A DNA stretch of 15,579 nt from Treponema sp. (GCA_017849315.1 JAFIHQ010000050.1:1-15579); one strand, 5' to 3'; shown: positions 1 through 7,490, numbered from the stretch's first letter. Notes: generated from the sequence alone by a model not told the origin. A program made the numbers and translations.

Positions 1-1254
1 AGAGTGCATGGAAAGCAAAGGATGGCCGATGTCGATGGTTCGAACTCCAAGCCGCTCCGCTATCATCGGTCCAATTGTCCTTCCCGACTGCATATCTGCC
101 TTAACCAAGTAACTCTGATACTTGACGCCTGCCAATTCGCAAAGCCGGGCAAATAGAGCACCAGTTGCGGCACTAGTCCCATATCGCTGGCTGATATTGT
201 GCTTTAAGGCTACGCCTTGCCCCAACACTGGTGTCAAGCTTGGATCGAATTTTTCGGGGTATGCCGGATTCCATCCCTGTGCAACATCGCAAGAAAGGCA
301 AAGCGATCCAGCCGCAGCACGATAAAAGCCTTCTGCTGGCTCCTTGTTAGCTATAGAAATGCGAGCAAGTATGTCTCTTAGGAAATTGGAATTGGCGCCT
401 TGCGCAGTCATTGAGCCGATCTCCTCCGCATCGAAGAAACAGGCAAGCTGCGTGTGCAAAGTCCCTTTGGTTGCGCAAAAACCTTCGAGAATAGCGTGGC
501 ATGCACAAAGGTCGTCCAACCTCGACGAGTTTATTAGGTCACCCCCATTGGCACCGAAAACAACTGCCTTTTCGTAATCGTAAAAAGACAGATCTAGGCC
601 GTAAATGCTGCCCGGATCAAGACCAAGGTCCAGTGCAACCAGGTTCTTGAGCCAGAGGCGATTCTCCGCATTTTCTGCCTTTTCCGCTTCTGTGGTGCCC
701 GCTACACTCATGAGCACGGGTAGATGCTGGGCGATGTTGTATTCAAAGCCCTTATTTATGTCGCGATTGAGATGAATAGCAAGATTTGGAATCACTCCTA
801 CTGGCCGATTGGAGTTATAGAGAATGGACACAATACGCGTGTCCTGCCGCAAAAAGACCTGCCCGGCAAGTGCGAGGGGCCGATCGAGCCATGTGGAAAG
901 AATTGCATCCCCATAGACATCAACAGGGACACGCAGCATGCCCGAAGTATCCAGGCAATTCCAGCTGCGCACCTTGAGGGCAGGACTATCTGTATGCGCA
1001 CAGGCCAGCTTGTAGCCAGCACGCATGAGCGGCTGAATACCAGGCCTAAAGGCAACAAGGGAGGAGCCACCGCGTGACACAAAGTACGTTACACCAGGCT
1101 CAAGCTGCCACTGTTCTTTTTCCGAAAGAGCCACAGCCCCGTGTGCCATGAGCTGACTTTTTATGTTTTCAACCGCATGATAGGCGGTAGGCGATGCATC
1201 CAGGAAATTAGAGAGCTTTTTTGTCTCTTCAACCATGCTAAAGTTTTCAACCAT
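1..1254 (-). CDS. M18 family metallo-aminopeptidase (aspartyl aminopeptidase type), 3' end cut by window edge
   Basis: The 418 codons inside the window translate without a break into an M18 zinc aminopeptidase, a cytosolic enzyme that trims N-terminal residues, often acidic ones, from peptides. Visible metal and catalytic motifs are HTDSP (His87), SRLDDL (Asp247), DAEEIGS (Glu277 as likely general base, Glu278 as ligand), CDVAQGWNP (Asp323, where the family usually has DMAHA), and SMHS (His417) at the very edge. About 20-50 C-terminal residues are missing, judged from the family's usual 430-470. I chose the ATG at 1254 because GGAGGT lies 7 nt upstream, inside the end of the merR gene. A second in-frame ATG at 1236 lacks a Shine-Dalgarno sequence. 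The merR stop is 1 nt before the start, so translation is probably coupled and the gene is last, or near last, in the ptsI-der-merR cluster. The family is sure; the peptide preference is inferred. Confidence 0.93.
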   Translation of the reverse strand, partial: MVENFSMVEETKKLSNFLDASPTAYHAVENIKSQLMAHGAVALSEKEQWQLEPGVTYFVSRGGSSLVAFRPGIQPLMRAGYKLACAHTDSPALKVRSWNCLDTSGMLRVPVDVYGDAILSTWLDRPLALAGQVFLRQDTRIVSILYNSNRPVGVIPNLAIHLNRDINKGFEYNIAQHLPVLMSVAGTTEAEKAENAENRLWLKNLVALDLGLDPGSIYGLDLSFYDYEKAVVFGANGGDLINSSRLDDLCACHAILEGFCATKGTLHTQLACFFDAEEIGSMTAQGANSNFLRDILARISIANKEPAEGFYRAAAGSLCLSCDVAQGWNPAYPEKFDPSLTPVLGQGVALKHNISQRYGTSAATGALFARLCELAGVKYQSYLVKADMQSGRTIGPMIAERLGVRTIDIGHPLLSMHS

Positions 1255-1261
1255 GCTAAAG
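1228..1261. repeat. Tandem duplication (16-bp match, period 18 bp) over the aminopeptidase start
   Basis: The string ttcaaccatgctaaag occurs at 1228-1243 and again at 1246-1261. Each copy carries an ATG on the minus strand, in the same frame. The duplication therefore gives the aminopeptidase two potential starts six codons apart, and only the upstream one (1254) has a ribosome binding site. The repeat also includes the merR stop codon. Confidence 0.9.
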
Positions 1262-1666
1262 ACCTCCATTGACCGAATTGCCCACATTGACCGGATCGGT
1301 AAAACTCGGGCTGACAGGGTTCATTGAGGCAAACGGTTCAGAATCTAAGGCATTGTGAATCGCGGCGGATTCGGCGGCAAGTGCGTACAAGTTGCTCTTC
1401 AACTCCATTATTTGGGCACGCAGCGAAGGGTCAGCGGAACACAATTCCATCTCAAGGGCTTTGCAAGCGTACTTCAACCCAAGCCCTTTTCGAAAAGCCA
1501 GGTACTTTAACCTTGACAAGATGCAAAGGTCAGAAACCGAATAGACACGACGACCAAAAACATCCTTACGAGGGGCCAAAAAAGGCACTTCCTTCTCCCA
1601 AAAACGCAGTGTAGAGGCGGGAAGCCCCAAAAGCGCTTCAACTTGGCCCGTCGTAAAGGTTGTCAT
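1256..1666 (-). CDS. MerR-type winged-helix transcriptional regulator
   Basis: A 136-residue protein. It starts with a MerR-like DNA-binding domain: residues 4-18 (FTTGQVEALLGLPAS) form the first helix-turn-helix, TLRFWEKE is the family's signature, and RRVYSVSDLCILSRLKYL is the wing plus following helix. A helical stretch (about residues 75-105) could form the dimerisation coiled coil. The tail is rich in Ser, Pro and Asn, and there is no Cys cluster of the metal-sensing type. Its ATG overlaps the der stop (ATGA, 1663-1666), so it is probably translated by coupling after der. The effector and targets are unknown. Co-transcription with ptsI and der suggests a growth- or carbon-related signal, but that is inference. 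It could also regulate its own operon through the direct repeats near 5028-5056. Confidence 0.85.
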   Translation of the reverse strand: MTTFTTGQVEALLGLPASTLRFWEKEVPFLAPRKDVFGRRVYSVSDLCILSRLKYLAFRKGLGLKYACKALEMELCSADPSLRAQIMELKSNLYALAAESAAIHNALDSEPFASMNPVSPSFTDPVNVGNSVNGGL

Positions 1667-3234
1667 GTGCTGCCTCGAGACTTATCTGTTCTAGGAGGCC
1701 GATGCCCATGCGGGGTGCCAGTGTTTGTTTTTGGTGTGTTTGGGGCTTGGATTCGCGACTCCCAACCCTTTCTCGAGGCCTTTAGCTCAAGGCTTATGGG
1801 GATAGTCTCCATACCAAAATACTCCCGAAGGCGGTTCTTGAGGAAAGAGACATACGAGTCCGGAACCACCTCGGGCCGGGTTACAAAGAATGTGAATCGC
1901 TGTGGATTGACACTGGTTTGGACCGCATAACGCAACTTAAAGTGCGTGCGCGTGCCAACAGGCGGAGGAGTTTGCTCGATCCAGTCCGAAACCGCTTTGT
2001 TCAGTTTTGAGGTCTCGATTCTCTTGTTGAGCTTGCTGTACATACTGATTACGGTGTTCATAAGCTTGTCGAGCCCTGTGCCTTCCGTGGCGGAAATCGC
2101 TACCACCGGCGCGTACGCCATCTGACCGAAAAAGAAGCGCAAACGGTCACGGGATGCCTCGAAGGCGTTCTTGACGTTGGGCATAAGATCCCACTTATTC
2201 AGTACAAAAATGACACCGCGGCCCTCATTGACGGCAAAGGCCGCAATCTTCTTGTCCTGCTCCGTGAGCCCCTCAACGGCGTCGATCATAAGAAGCACAA
2301 TATCCGCCTGGTTGACTACTGAAATCGACCGCGTCACCGAATAATACTCGACGTCGTCGGTGACCTTCTTTTTTCTTCTGATGCCAGCAGTATCCAAGAC
2401 GACGATGCCGCGCCCTTTCCACGAAAAGCGCCCCTCGACGACATCGCGGGTCGTACCGGGGATATCGCTCACGATACTCTTTTCTTCGCCCAAAAGCAGA
2501 TTGAGCAGGCTCGATTTTCCGGTATTCGGCTTGCCCATAATGGCGACACGGATATCTGCACGCTCCACATCGATGGCGCGCACACCTGAAAAATCGAGTC
2601 GCGACTCGATAGCCTCGATAAGCTTGTCGATATTCCGATTGTGTTCCGCTGAGATAAAGACGAAGTTGGGAAAACCCCACTGCATGTGCGACCACACGAG
2701 ATTGTCCCGCTCCGGACTGTCGGCCTTGTTGATGACCAGAAGCAACTTGTCGCTCATTGGCCGCAAAAGCTCGGCGAACTCCTGGTCTTCCGGGGTTATT
2801 GATGTGGCATCAACGATAAAAAGTATGAGATCAGAACGGGAAATAAACGAGAGCGTACGCGCAACCACAAGGTCGTCCAAACCCTCGCGCTCAAGCTTAA
2901 AACCCCCTGTATCCACAAGCCGAATGCGCTTTTCTGACTGTGGCTGAAGCTCGGAAGTCTGAGTTCTGGAAGCTGGAGCTGTTTCGCGCTCATCAGGACT
3001 GTCAGAGTCGGAAAAGCCGCCGGAAAAGTCATGCGCGTTCAAAGAGCCAGCCCATCGAAGGATGCACTCCTCCTCGATCGGGTCGCGCGTGACACCCGGT
3101 GTTGGATCGGTAATCGTACGACGCTTATGCAAGAGCCGGTTAAAAAGGGTCGACTTCCCGACGTTGGGCCTTCCAACCAGGACAACGACGGGAAGGTTTT
3201 CGTAGCGTATCTGGGGTTCTTCTAGTGTACTCAT
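1663..3234 (-). CDS. der: Ribosome-assembly GTPase Der (EngA)
   Basis: A 523-residue tandem-GTPase protein that acts in maturation of the 50S subunit. GTPase domain 1 shows G1 GRPNVGKST (21-29), G3 DTGG (108-111) and G4 NKAD (169-172). Domain 2 shows GKPNTGKSS (234-242), DTAG (281-284) and NKWD (346-349). The C-terminal region (about 400-490) matches the KH-like RNA-binding domain, followed by a basic, Pro/Thr-rich tail. The protein is longer than the usual 435-490 residues. Most of the excess is an acidic, Ser/Asp/Glu-rich insert at residues about 62-102 (bases about 2929-3051), between G2 and G3 of domain 1. The start at 3234 has AAGGA a few bases upstream. The gene lies 47 bp after ptsI on the same strand and overlaps merR by 4 nt. 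Confidence 0.97.
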   Translation of the reverse strand: MSTLEEPQIRYENLPVVVLVGRPNVGKSTLFNRLLHKRRTITDPTPGVTRDPIEEECILRWAGSLNAHDFSGGFSDSDSPDERETAPASRTQTSELQPQSEKRIRLVDTGGFKLEREGLDDLVVARTLSFISRSDLILFIVDATSITPEDQEFAELLRPMSDKLLLVINKADSPERDNLVWSHMQWGFPNFVFISAEHNRNIDKLIEAIESRLDFSGVRAIDVERADIRVAIMGKPNTGKSSLLNLLLGEEKSIVSDIPGTTRDVVEGRFSWKGRGIVVLDTAGIRRKKKVTDDVEYYSVTRSISVVNQADIVLLMIDAVEGLTEQDKKIAAFAVNEGRGVIFVLNKWDLMPNVKNAFEASRDRLRFFFGQMAYAPVVAISATEGTGLDKLMNTVISMYSKLNKRIETSKLNKAVSDWIEQTPPPVGTRTHFKLRYAVQTSVNPQRFTFFVTRPEVVPDSYVSFLKNRLREYFGMETIPISLELKASRKGWESRIQAPNTPKTNTGTPHGHRPPRTDKSRGST

Positions 3235-3281
3235 GATTTCCTTATACTTTGTGATCCAAAAACGTGTCTCTTGGTAGACGC

Positions 3282-5003
3282 CTACAACTGAAAGCGATTG
3301 GCGATGTACGCACGGACCTGCGTAGAACTTGTCATCTTCATGACAGCCTGCGCCACGCCTTGTGCCTCTTCTATAGTTGTAGAGAGCAAAACACTCTTTA
3401 CTGCAGGAATAGACACCGCCGAGACCGAGAGCTCGCGCAGGCCCAAACCGACCAAAAGGATTGCGGATGCAGGATCCGCGGCCATCTCACCACACAGTCC
3501 AACTTCGATATTGGCCTTGGCTGCGTTGTCTATTGTCATCTTAATAAGACGCAAAACTGCCGGATTGAATGGGTCGTGCAAATAGGCAACCTTCTCGTTG
3601 CCCCTGTCCACGGCCATGGTGTACTGGGTGAGATCGTTGGTACCTATAGAGAAAAAGTCTGCGCTTCGAGAGAGCACGTCAGAACAAAGGGCTGCCGAAG
3701 GGACTTCCACCATGATGCCCGCCTTGATATCAGGCTTGACCTCACAGCCCAATCCGCGACACTCCCACTGTGCCTCTTCCATGATCCCGCGAGCCTTGAC
3801 GAGCTCTTCTACGGTGCTGATCATGGGAAACATAATGCGCACGTCGCCAAAGACACTGGCGCGCAAGATGGCCCGCAACTGGGTCTTGAAGATTTCTGTA
3901 TCGCTAAGGCAAAAACGGATAGCCCGCCAACCAAGAAGAGGGTTCTTTTCGTCCTGAGCACCCAATTCTGGCAGAACCTTATCTCCTCCTATATCAAGCG
4001 TGCGGATGGTAACTGGCTTGCCTTTCATGGACTCGACAACCTGTTTGTAGGCCCTAAACTGCTCCTCTTCGCCGGGAACGTGTCCACCAAGAAACAGGAA
4101 TTCGGACCTGAAGAGGCCAATACCGTCGGCGTTGTACTGCAAAACGGCTTCGACTTCTTCTGGAACCTCTATATTGGCCATGATCTGGATGCGCACGCCG
4201 TCCTTGGTACTGGCTTCCATGCCTCGTATCGCCTCAAAGGCTTTTTGCTTTTCCTGACGAAGCATGCGTGCAGCTTTCTCTTGCTTGAGCGCTTTTTCGT
4301 CAGGGTCAAGAATAAGCACACCCCGGTCTCCATCTACAATGGCAACCGAATCCGTCTGCAAATCACCAATAAAGTGACCAATGCCCAGAACTGCCGGAAT
4401 GCCAAATGCCCGTGCGAGAATGGCGGCGTGGCTAGTTCTTCCGCCAGCCTCTGTGGCGATACCTTTAATCCTGTCCCTCGACATGCCCACCATGTCGGAA
4501 GGCAGGAGGTTGCGGGCGACGACAATTACGTCGCTCGTTATGTCGGACAAAGTTTTGCGCTCCCTATTGAGCAAGTGGCCCATGATGCGTCGGGTAACGT
4601 CGTGCACATCTGAGACCCGCTCCTGGATGTAAGGGTCCTGGGCGGAGGCCAGACTTTCAACTGTCTTGCGCTCGATAGAAAAGACGACACTCTCAACATT
4701 CATGAGCGTGCTGGAGAGTTCGGATTTGATATTCTCGTTTACCTCAGGATCGTCGAGCATAAGTAAGTGCGCATCAAAAATTGCAGCCTGCTCTTCCCCT
4801 GCATCCTGTAGGGCTTTGTCCCGCAAAGCAGTGACTTCTTCCTTGGCACGGGCGACTGCCTCTTGGTAACGGGCGTACTCGGCATCGACATCGCTTTCCG
4901 CAATTGGGTAGGAAGGAATGGACCAAGAGAAATCGTCCCTAAATATGAAAACCGGGGCACATGCAGTGCCGGGAGACGCAGCGATTCCGTGTAGCTCTCT
5001 CAT
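3282..5003 (-). CDS. ptsI: Phosphoenolpyruvate-protein phosphotransferase (PTS enzyme I)
   Basis: A 573-residue enzyme I, the full family length. It takes phosphate from phosphoenolpyruvate and passes it to HPr, in the cytoplasm. The N-terminus (HGIAASPG) is typical. The helical HPr-binding part follows, then the phosphorylated histidine in GGRTSHAAILAR (His192, like His189 of E. coli). The C-terminal PEP-binding barrel shows NADGIGLFRSEF, RTLDIGGDK, MVEVPSAAL, SIGTNDLTQYTMAVDR and GLCGEMAADP (Cys504, like Cys502). The ATG has no Shine-Dalgarno sequence, and the -10 element ends only 7 nt upstream, so the mRNA may be leaderless. No ptsH or EII gene is in the window. The neighbours are der, a MerR regulator and a peptidase, so the role may be regulatory rather than sugar import (inference). 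Confidence 0.97.
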   Translation of the reverse strand: MRELHGIAASPGTACAPVFIFRDDFSWSIPSYPIAESDVDAEYARYQEAVARAKEEVTALRDKALQDAGEEQAAIFDAHLLMLDDPEVNENIKSELSSTLMNVESVVFSIERKTVESLASAQDPYIQERVSDVHDVTRRIMGHLLNRERKTLSDITSDVIVVARNLLPSDMVGMSRDRIKGIATEAGGRTSHAAILARAFGIPAVLGIGHFIGDLQTDSVAIVDGDRGVLILDPDEKALKQEKAARMLRQEKQKAFEAIRGMEASTKDGVRIQIMANIEVPEEVEAVLQYNADGIGLFRSEFLFLGGHVPGEEEQFRAYKQVVESMKGKPVTIRTLDIGGDKVLPELGAQDEKNPLLGWRAIRFCLSDTEIFKTQLRAILRASVFGDVRIMFPMISTVEELVKARGIMEEAQWECRGLGCEVKPDIKAGIMVEVPSAALCSDVLSRSADFFSIGTNDLTQYTMAVDRGNEKVAYLHDPFNPAVLRLIKMTIDNAAKANIEVGLCGEMAADPASAILLVGLGLRELSVSAVSIPAVKSVLLSTTIEEAQGVAQAVMKMTSSTQVRAYIANRFQL

Positions 5004-5010
5004 ATTAATG

Positions 5011-5039
5011 ATGGTAACAGATTATTGCCCGGTCGTCAA
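5011..5039 (-). promoter_or_regulatory. Sigma-70-type promoter of ptsI, placing the start site at or next to the ATG
   Basis: On the minus strand TTGACG (5039-5034, 5 of 6 to consensus) is followed after exactly 17 bp by TACCAT (5016-5011, 4 of 6). Seven bases then lead to the ATG at 5003. Transcription would begin at about 5004-5003, which leaves essentially no leader and fits the missing ribosome binding site. Confidence 0.6.
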
Positions 5040-5056
5040 ATAAGTAACCCGGTCGT
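5028..5056. repeat. 9-bp direct repeat with 20-bp period overlapping the ptsI promoter
   Basis: The string cccggtcgt is present at 5028-5036 and at 5048-5056. On the minus strand this reads ACGACCGGG. The inner copy overlaps the -35 element and spacer of the ptsI promoter; the outer copy lies just upstream. The 20-bp offset, about two helical turns, would put both copies on one face of DNA, as in paired binding sites for a regulator. It could still be a chance duplication. Confidence 0.5.
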
Positions 5057-5082
5057 GCAGCAAAGATGCTGGTGGCTAAGAC

Positions 5083-6033
5083 CTATTGCAGCACGTTGGC
5101 AGGGTTGACCAGCTTGCCATTCTTGTAGACCGAGAAATGCACATGAGGGCCCGTGCTGTAACCGGTGTTGCCAGACAAGCCGATTCTTTCTCCCTTTGCA
5201 ACATACTCGCCTTCTTCTACGCCGATCGAAGACATATGCGCATAAAGTGTCTTCCAACCGCCTGCATGACTAATCTCTACATACTTACCCATGGTCGGTG
5301 AATACCCTGTCTCCGTAACCTTCCCTTCGCGGGCTGCACCAATCGGCGTGCCAAGGGGAACACCTATGTCAAGGCCATTGTGGAAGCTGTTCTTGCCAGT
5401 AAATGGATCACGTCGCCAGGAGAACCAGGATGTAATGACACCCCTCACCGGCCACTTGAACAAGTCGCCAGAGGCTTCACCTACCACCGCCGCAGGCAAT
5501 TTGGCGTCTGGAAGGAACAACGTCCGACTCGCATCGATCTTGTCAGATTTCAGCGCATTAACTTCGGTAATTCGTGTAGCGGAAATATCATATCGGTCTG
5601 CAATAGTCTGTACAGTCTCCCCTGCCTTAGCGGTATACACGATGCCAGCAAGGTTAGTGATCTTAAGAAGCTGCCCTGGTTTGAGGTTACGCGCAGACTG
5701 AATGTCGTTTATGCTTAGGATTGTGTCGACAGATATGTCGAAGGAGTCGGCAATACCGGAGATAGTGTCGCCTTTCTTGACCTCGTAAACCGTGTAGTAA
5801 ACACCCTTGTCTTGGGGCTCTGGAAGCGGAAGGTTCTCTGTCAGCGTTTTGTCGCCCGTACCAATATTGCCAATGCTACCGAGGGCGCTGTTGATGTTCT
5901 GATTGGGAATAAAGCTTGATCCGACAAGGGTTACAAGGCAAAGTACAATGAAAATTGTCCGAAGAATTGGCGAACCCCGCGCTATGGCTAACAAGATGTC
6001 GTTCCGCGTGATTCTACGTCGCTTCTTGGCCAT
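5083..6033 (-). CDS. Membrane-anchored LysM-LysM-M23 peptidoglycan endopeptidase
   Basis: A 316-residue protein. It has a basic N-terminus (MAKKRRR) and one membrane helix (about 26-42, SPILRTIFIVLCLVTLVGSS), which probably anchors it with its bulk in the periplasm. Two LysM domains follow (about 80-126, YEVKKGDTISGIADSF; about 132-175, YTAKAGETVQTIADRY), then an M23 peptidase domain. Zinc ligands are His218 and Asp222 (HNGLD) and His299, with catalytic His266 and His297 (GPHVHF); the spacing follows LytM. It should cut peptide cross-links of the cell wall. I chose the ATG at 6033 because GAGGG lies 4 nt upstream. An adjacent ATG at 6036 and an in-frame TTG at 6051 are alternatives. The gene has its own promoter and is the first gene leftward of the divergent region. 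Confidence 0.93.
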   Translation of the reverse strand: MAKKRRRITRNDILLAIARGSPILRTIFIVLCLVTLVGSSFIPNQNINSALGSIGNIGTGDKTLTENLPLPEPQDKGVYYTVYEVKKGDTISGIADSFDISVDTILSINDIQSARNLKPGQLLKITNLAGIVYTAKAGETVQTIADRYDISATRITEVNALKSDKIDASRTLFLPDAKLPAAVVGEASGDLFKWPVRGVITSWFSWRRDPFTGKNSFHNGLDIGVPLGTPIGAAREGKVTETGYSPTMGKYVEISHAGGWKTLYAHMSSIGVEEGEYVAKGERIGLSGNTGYSTGPHVHFSVYKNGKLVNPANVLQ

Positions 6034-6045
6034 CATTCCCTCACA

Positions 6046-6065
6046 AATCAAGAATAATCAAGAAT
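6046..6065. repeat. Perfect 10-bp tandem repeat in the leader of the M23 gene
   Basis: The 10-mer aatcaagaat occurs twice back to back (6046-6055 and 6056-6065). It lies between the -10 element and the ribosome binding site of the M23 peptidase gene, just touching the -10. Its length makes copy-number slippage possible. No function is evident. Confidence 0.8.
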
Positions 6066-6092
6066 TATACTAATCGGAGCAAAACTGCGCAA
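6064..6092 (-). promoter_or_regulatory. Promoter of the LysM/M23 peptidase gene
   Basis: On the minus strand TTGCGC (6092-6087) is followed after 17 bp by a perfect TATAAT (6069-6064), about 30 bases before the start codon at 6033. The -35 differs from TTGACA in three positions, but the spacing and -10 are ideal. Transcription should start near 6057, inside the 10-bp tandem repeat. Confidence 0.6.
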
Positions 6093-6156
6093 GAACCTCG
6101 ACATGACTGCAATACTCGTCGCACAAAGTAGGTCGTGCACAAGTTAGATTATGTAT

Positions 6157-6166
6157 AAGTATACTT
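6157..6166. promoter_or_regulatory. 10-bp palindrome directly before the DUF362 promoter
   Basis: AAGTATACTT is a perfect palindrome ending 1 bp before the proposed -35 at 6168. It could be a small operator or half of a larger site. In such AT-rich intergenic DNA a chance origin is quite possible. Confidence 0.25.
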
Positions 6167-6167
6167 C

Positions 6168-6196
6168 TTGTATATAAAAAAGTACTAGGCTATCAT
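6168..6196 (+). promoter_or_regulatory. Promoter of the DUF362-fumarase-MFS unit
   Basis: TTGTAT (6168-6173) is followed after 17 bp by TATCAT (6191-6196, 5 of 6 to consensus). The start would be near 6203, giving a leader of about 95 nt that contains the 15-bp tandem repeat. The -35 is weak, so an activator may be needed (inference). Confidence 0.45.
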
Positions 6197-6220
6197 AGAA
6201 AATCGAAAAAATAATCCAAA

Positions 6221-6250
6221 TTAGGTGGGCTCTTGTTAGGTGGGCTCTTG
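6221..6250. repeat. Perfect 15-bp tandem repeat in the DUF362 leader
   Basis: The 15-mer ttaggtgggctcttg is present twice back to back (6221-6235 and 6236-6250). It lies in the presumed 5' leader, about 46 bases before the DUF362 start codon. It includes the only GTG that could extend the reading frame (6240), which argues that this GTG is not the real start. Confidence 0.92.
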
Positions 6251-6296
6251 CGATATATTAAACATATTAATATATAAGAAAAGGAATATATTAAGA

Positions 6297-7490
6297 ATGC
6301 AGTTTGACGTCTGTTTGTTAAGATGCGAAGATTATAAGCCGGAAATGTTAGACAAGGCGCTTGAAGAGGCCGCTGAACTTGCGGGATTTCCTGATGTCGA
6401 AGGAAAGACGATACTGGTAAAGCCCAACCTGCTAAGGGGCGTGGCGCCAGAGAAGGCAGTTACAACGCACCCAGAGTTCCTCGCCGCCGTCCTGCGCCTT
6501 TTAAACAAACGCAGGCCGGCCCGCGTCCTTGTGGGCGACAGCCCGGGCTGGCAGAAAGGCAGCGCGGCAGCGCGGTCGGCCGGCCTGCTGGCGGCGACGC
6601 AGGACGGCGGCGCCCAATGGGTCGACATGGACTCCGGCGCCATGCGCGCCGCGCCCCGCGGCCGGCTCGTCAAGGAATTCTACCTAGCCTCCGTGCTCCA
6701 GGAATGCGACCTCATTGTCAACCTGCCAAAACTGAAGACCCATCAGTTGATGACCTACACTGGCGCCACAAAAAACCTGTTCGGACTAATCCCGGGGCTT
6801 GGCAAAAGTGGCATGCACCTACGTTTTCCGAACGCTGCAGATTTTGGCACAATGCTTGTAGACCTTTCGAGCTGCTTGCCACCAGTATTTACTTTCATGG
6901 ACAGTATCGTGGCCATGGAAGGCGAAGGCCCAGGCAATGGCACCCCGCGTCATACCGGCTTTCTCCTTGCGTCCCGCAACCCGGCCCCCTTGGATTGGGT
7001 AGCTGCAAACTGTATCGGCTATGATCCTCAAAAGATACCATACCTCGTCGATGCTTTTACCCGATCCCAGACTGGCAACGAGGCTACGCAGGTTAGCGCG
7101 GAGGCCTTGTCGGTCGGCCCACTTCAGGTTTCGGATGTACGTATTGAAGATTTCAAACTTCTTCCCTATGCCACGACTGCTGCTCAAAAAGGTTTTTCGC
7201 TGAATCGGGCGCCGGCGCCGCTCAAAAGACTCGCCAATACGCTTTTGGTTTCGCGTCCCATCTTCCATGCGGAAAAGTGCATTGGCTGCAGCGCCTGTGT
7301 CAACATCTGCCCTGCCAAGGCCCTCGCCTTGGGAAAGGACAGCCAGGGCCGCCACAAGGTTAGAATCGACGATAGCGTGTGTATTACTTGTTATTGTTGT
7401 CATGAAGTATGCCCTGCAAGCGCAATTTCTATAGGCCGAGTTCTGCACAGGCGCCATGAAGACTCAAGAAAGGCCGAACGCACACAATGA
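6297..7490 (+). CDS. DUF362 protein fused to a 2[4Fe-4S] ferredoxin domain
   Basis: A 397-residue protein. Residues about 36-280 match the DUF362 family: KTILVKPNLL (37-46), VLVGDSPG (77-84), and CDLIVNLPKLKTHQLMTYTGATKNLFGLIPG (137-167) are characteristic. The C-terminal part is a bacterial ferredoxin with two CxxCxxCxxxC clusters (Cys328/331/334/338 and Cys362/365/368/372). The molecular function of DUF362 proteins is not settled; a redox role is likely from the clusters. I chose the ATG at 6297 (AAGGAA about 10 nt upstream) over an in-frame GTG at 6240 lying in a tandem repeat. The stop overlaps the fumarase start (ATGA). Bases 6511-6670 are about 79% GC by hand count, against 43% at 6841-6900, so the gene is compositionally patchy. 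Confidence 0.88.
   Translation: MQFDVCLLRCEDYKPEMLDKALEEAAELAGFPDVEGKTILVKPNLLRGVAPEKAVTTHPEFLAAVLRLLNKRRPARVLVGDSPGWQKGSAAARSAGLLAATQDGGAQWVDMDSGAMRAAPRGRLVKEFYLASVLQECDLIVNLPKLKTHQLMTYTGATKNLFGLIPGLGKSGMHLRFPNAADFGTMLVDLSSCLPPVFTFMDSIVAMEGEGPGNGTPRHTGFLLASRNPAPLDWVAANCIGYDPQKIPYLVDAFTRSQTGNEATQVSAEALSVGPLQVSDVRIEDFKLLPYATTAAQKGFSLNRAPAPLKRLANTLLVSRPIFHAEKCIGCSACVNICPAKALALGKDSQGRHKVRIDDSVCITCYCCHEVCPASAISIGRVLHRRHEDSRKAERTQ

Noticed and set aside
798..1082. Open frame on the minus strand inside the aminopeptidase region, and plus-strand frames at 122-325, 344-577 and 724-1077
   Set aside because: The M18 frame covers 1-1254 on the minus strand without a stop and carries all family motifs. 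The others are shadows without motifs.
3264..4613. Long plus-strand open frame (449 codons) opposite ptsI
   Set aside because: It is antisense to a complete, well-conserved enzyme I gene and shows no family motif. Its length follows from the codon composition of ptsI.
6240..6296. Upstream GTG extension of the DUF362 protein (19 extra residues)
   Set aside because: The GTG lies in the second copy of a 15-bp tandem repeat without a ribosome binding site, and family members start near the MQFDVCLLR position.
6819..7457. Minus-strand open frame (212 codons) opposite the DUF362 gene
   Set aside because: No recognisable motif, and it is fully antisense to a protein with two intact ferredoxin clusters.
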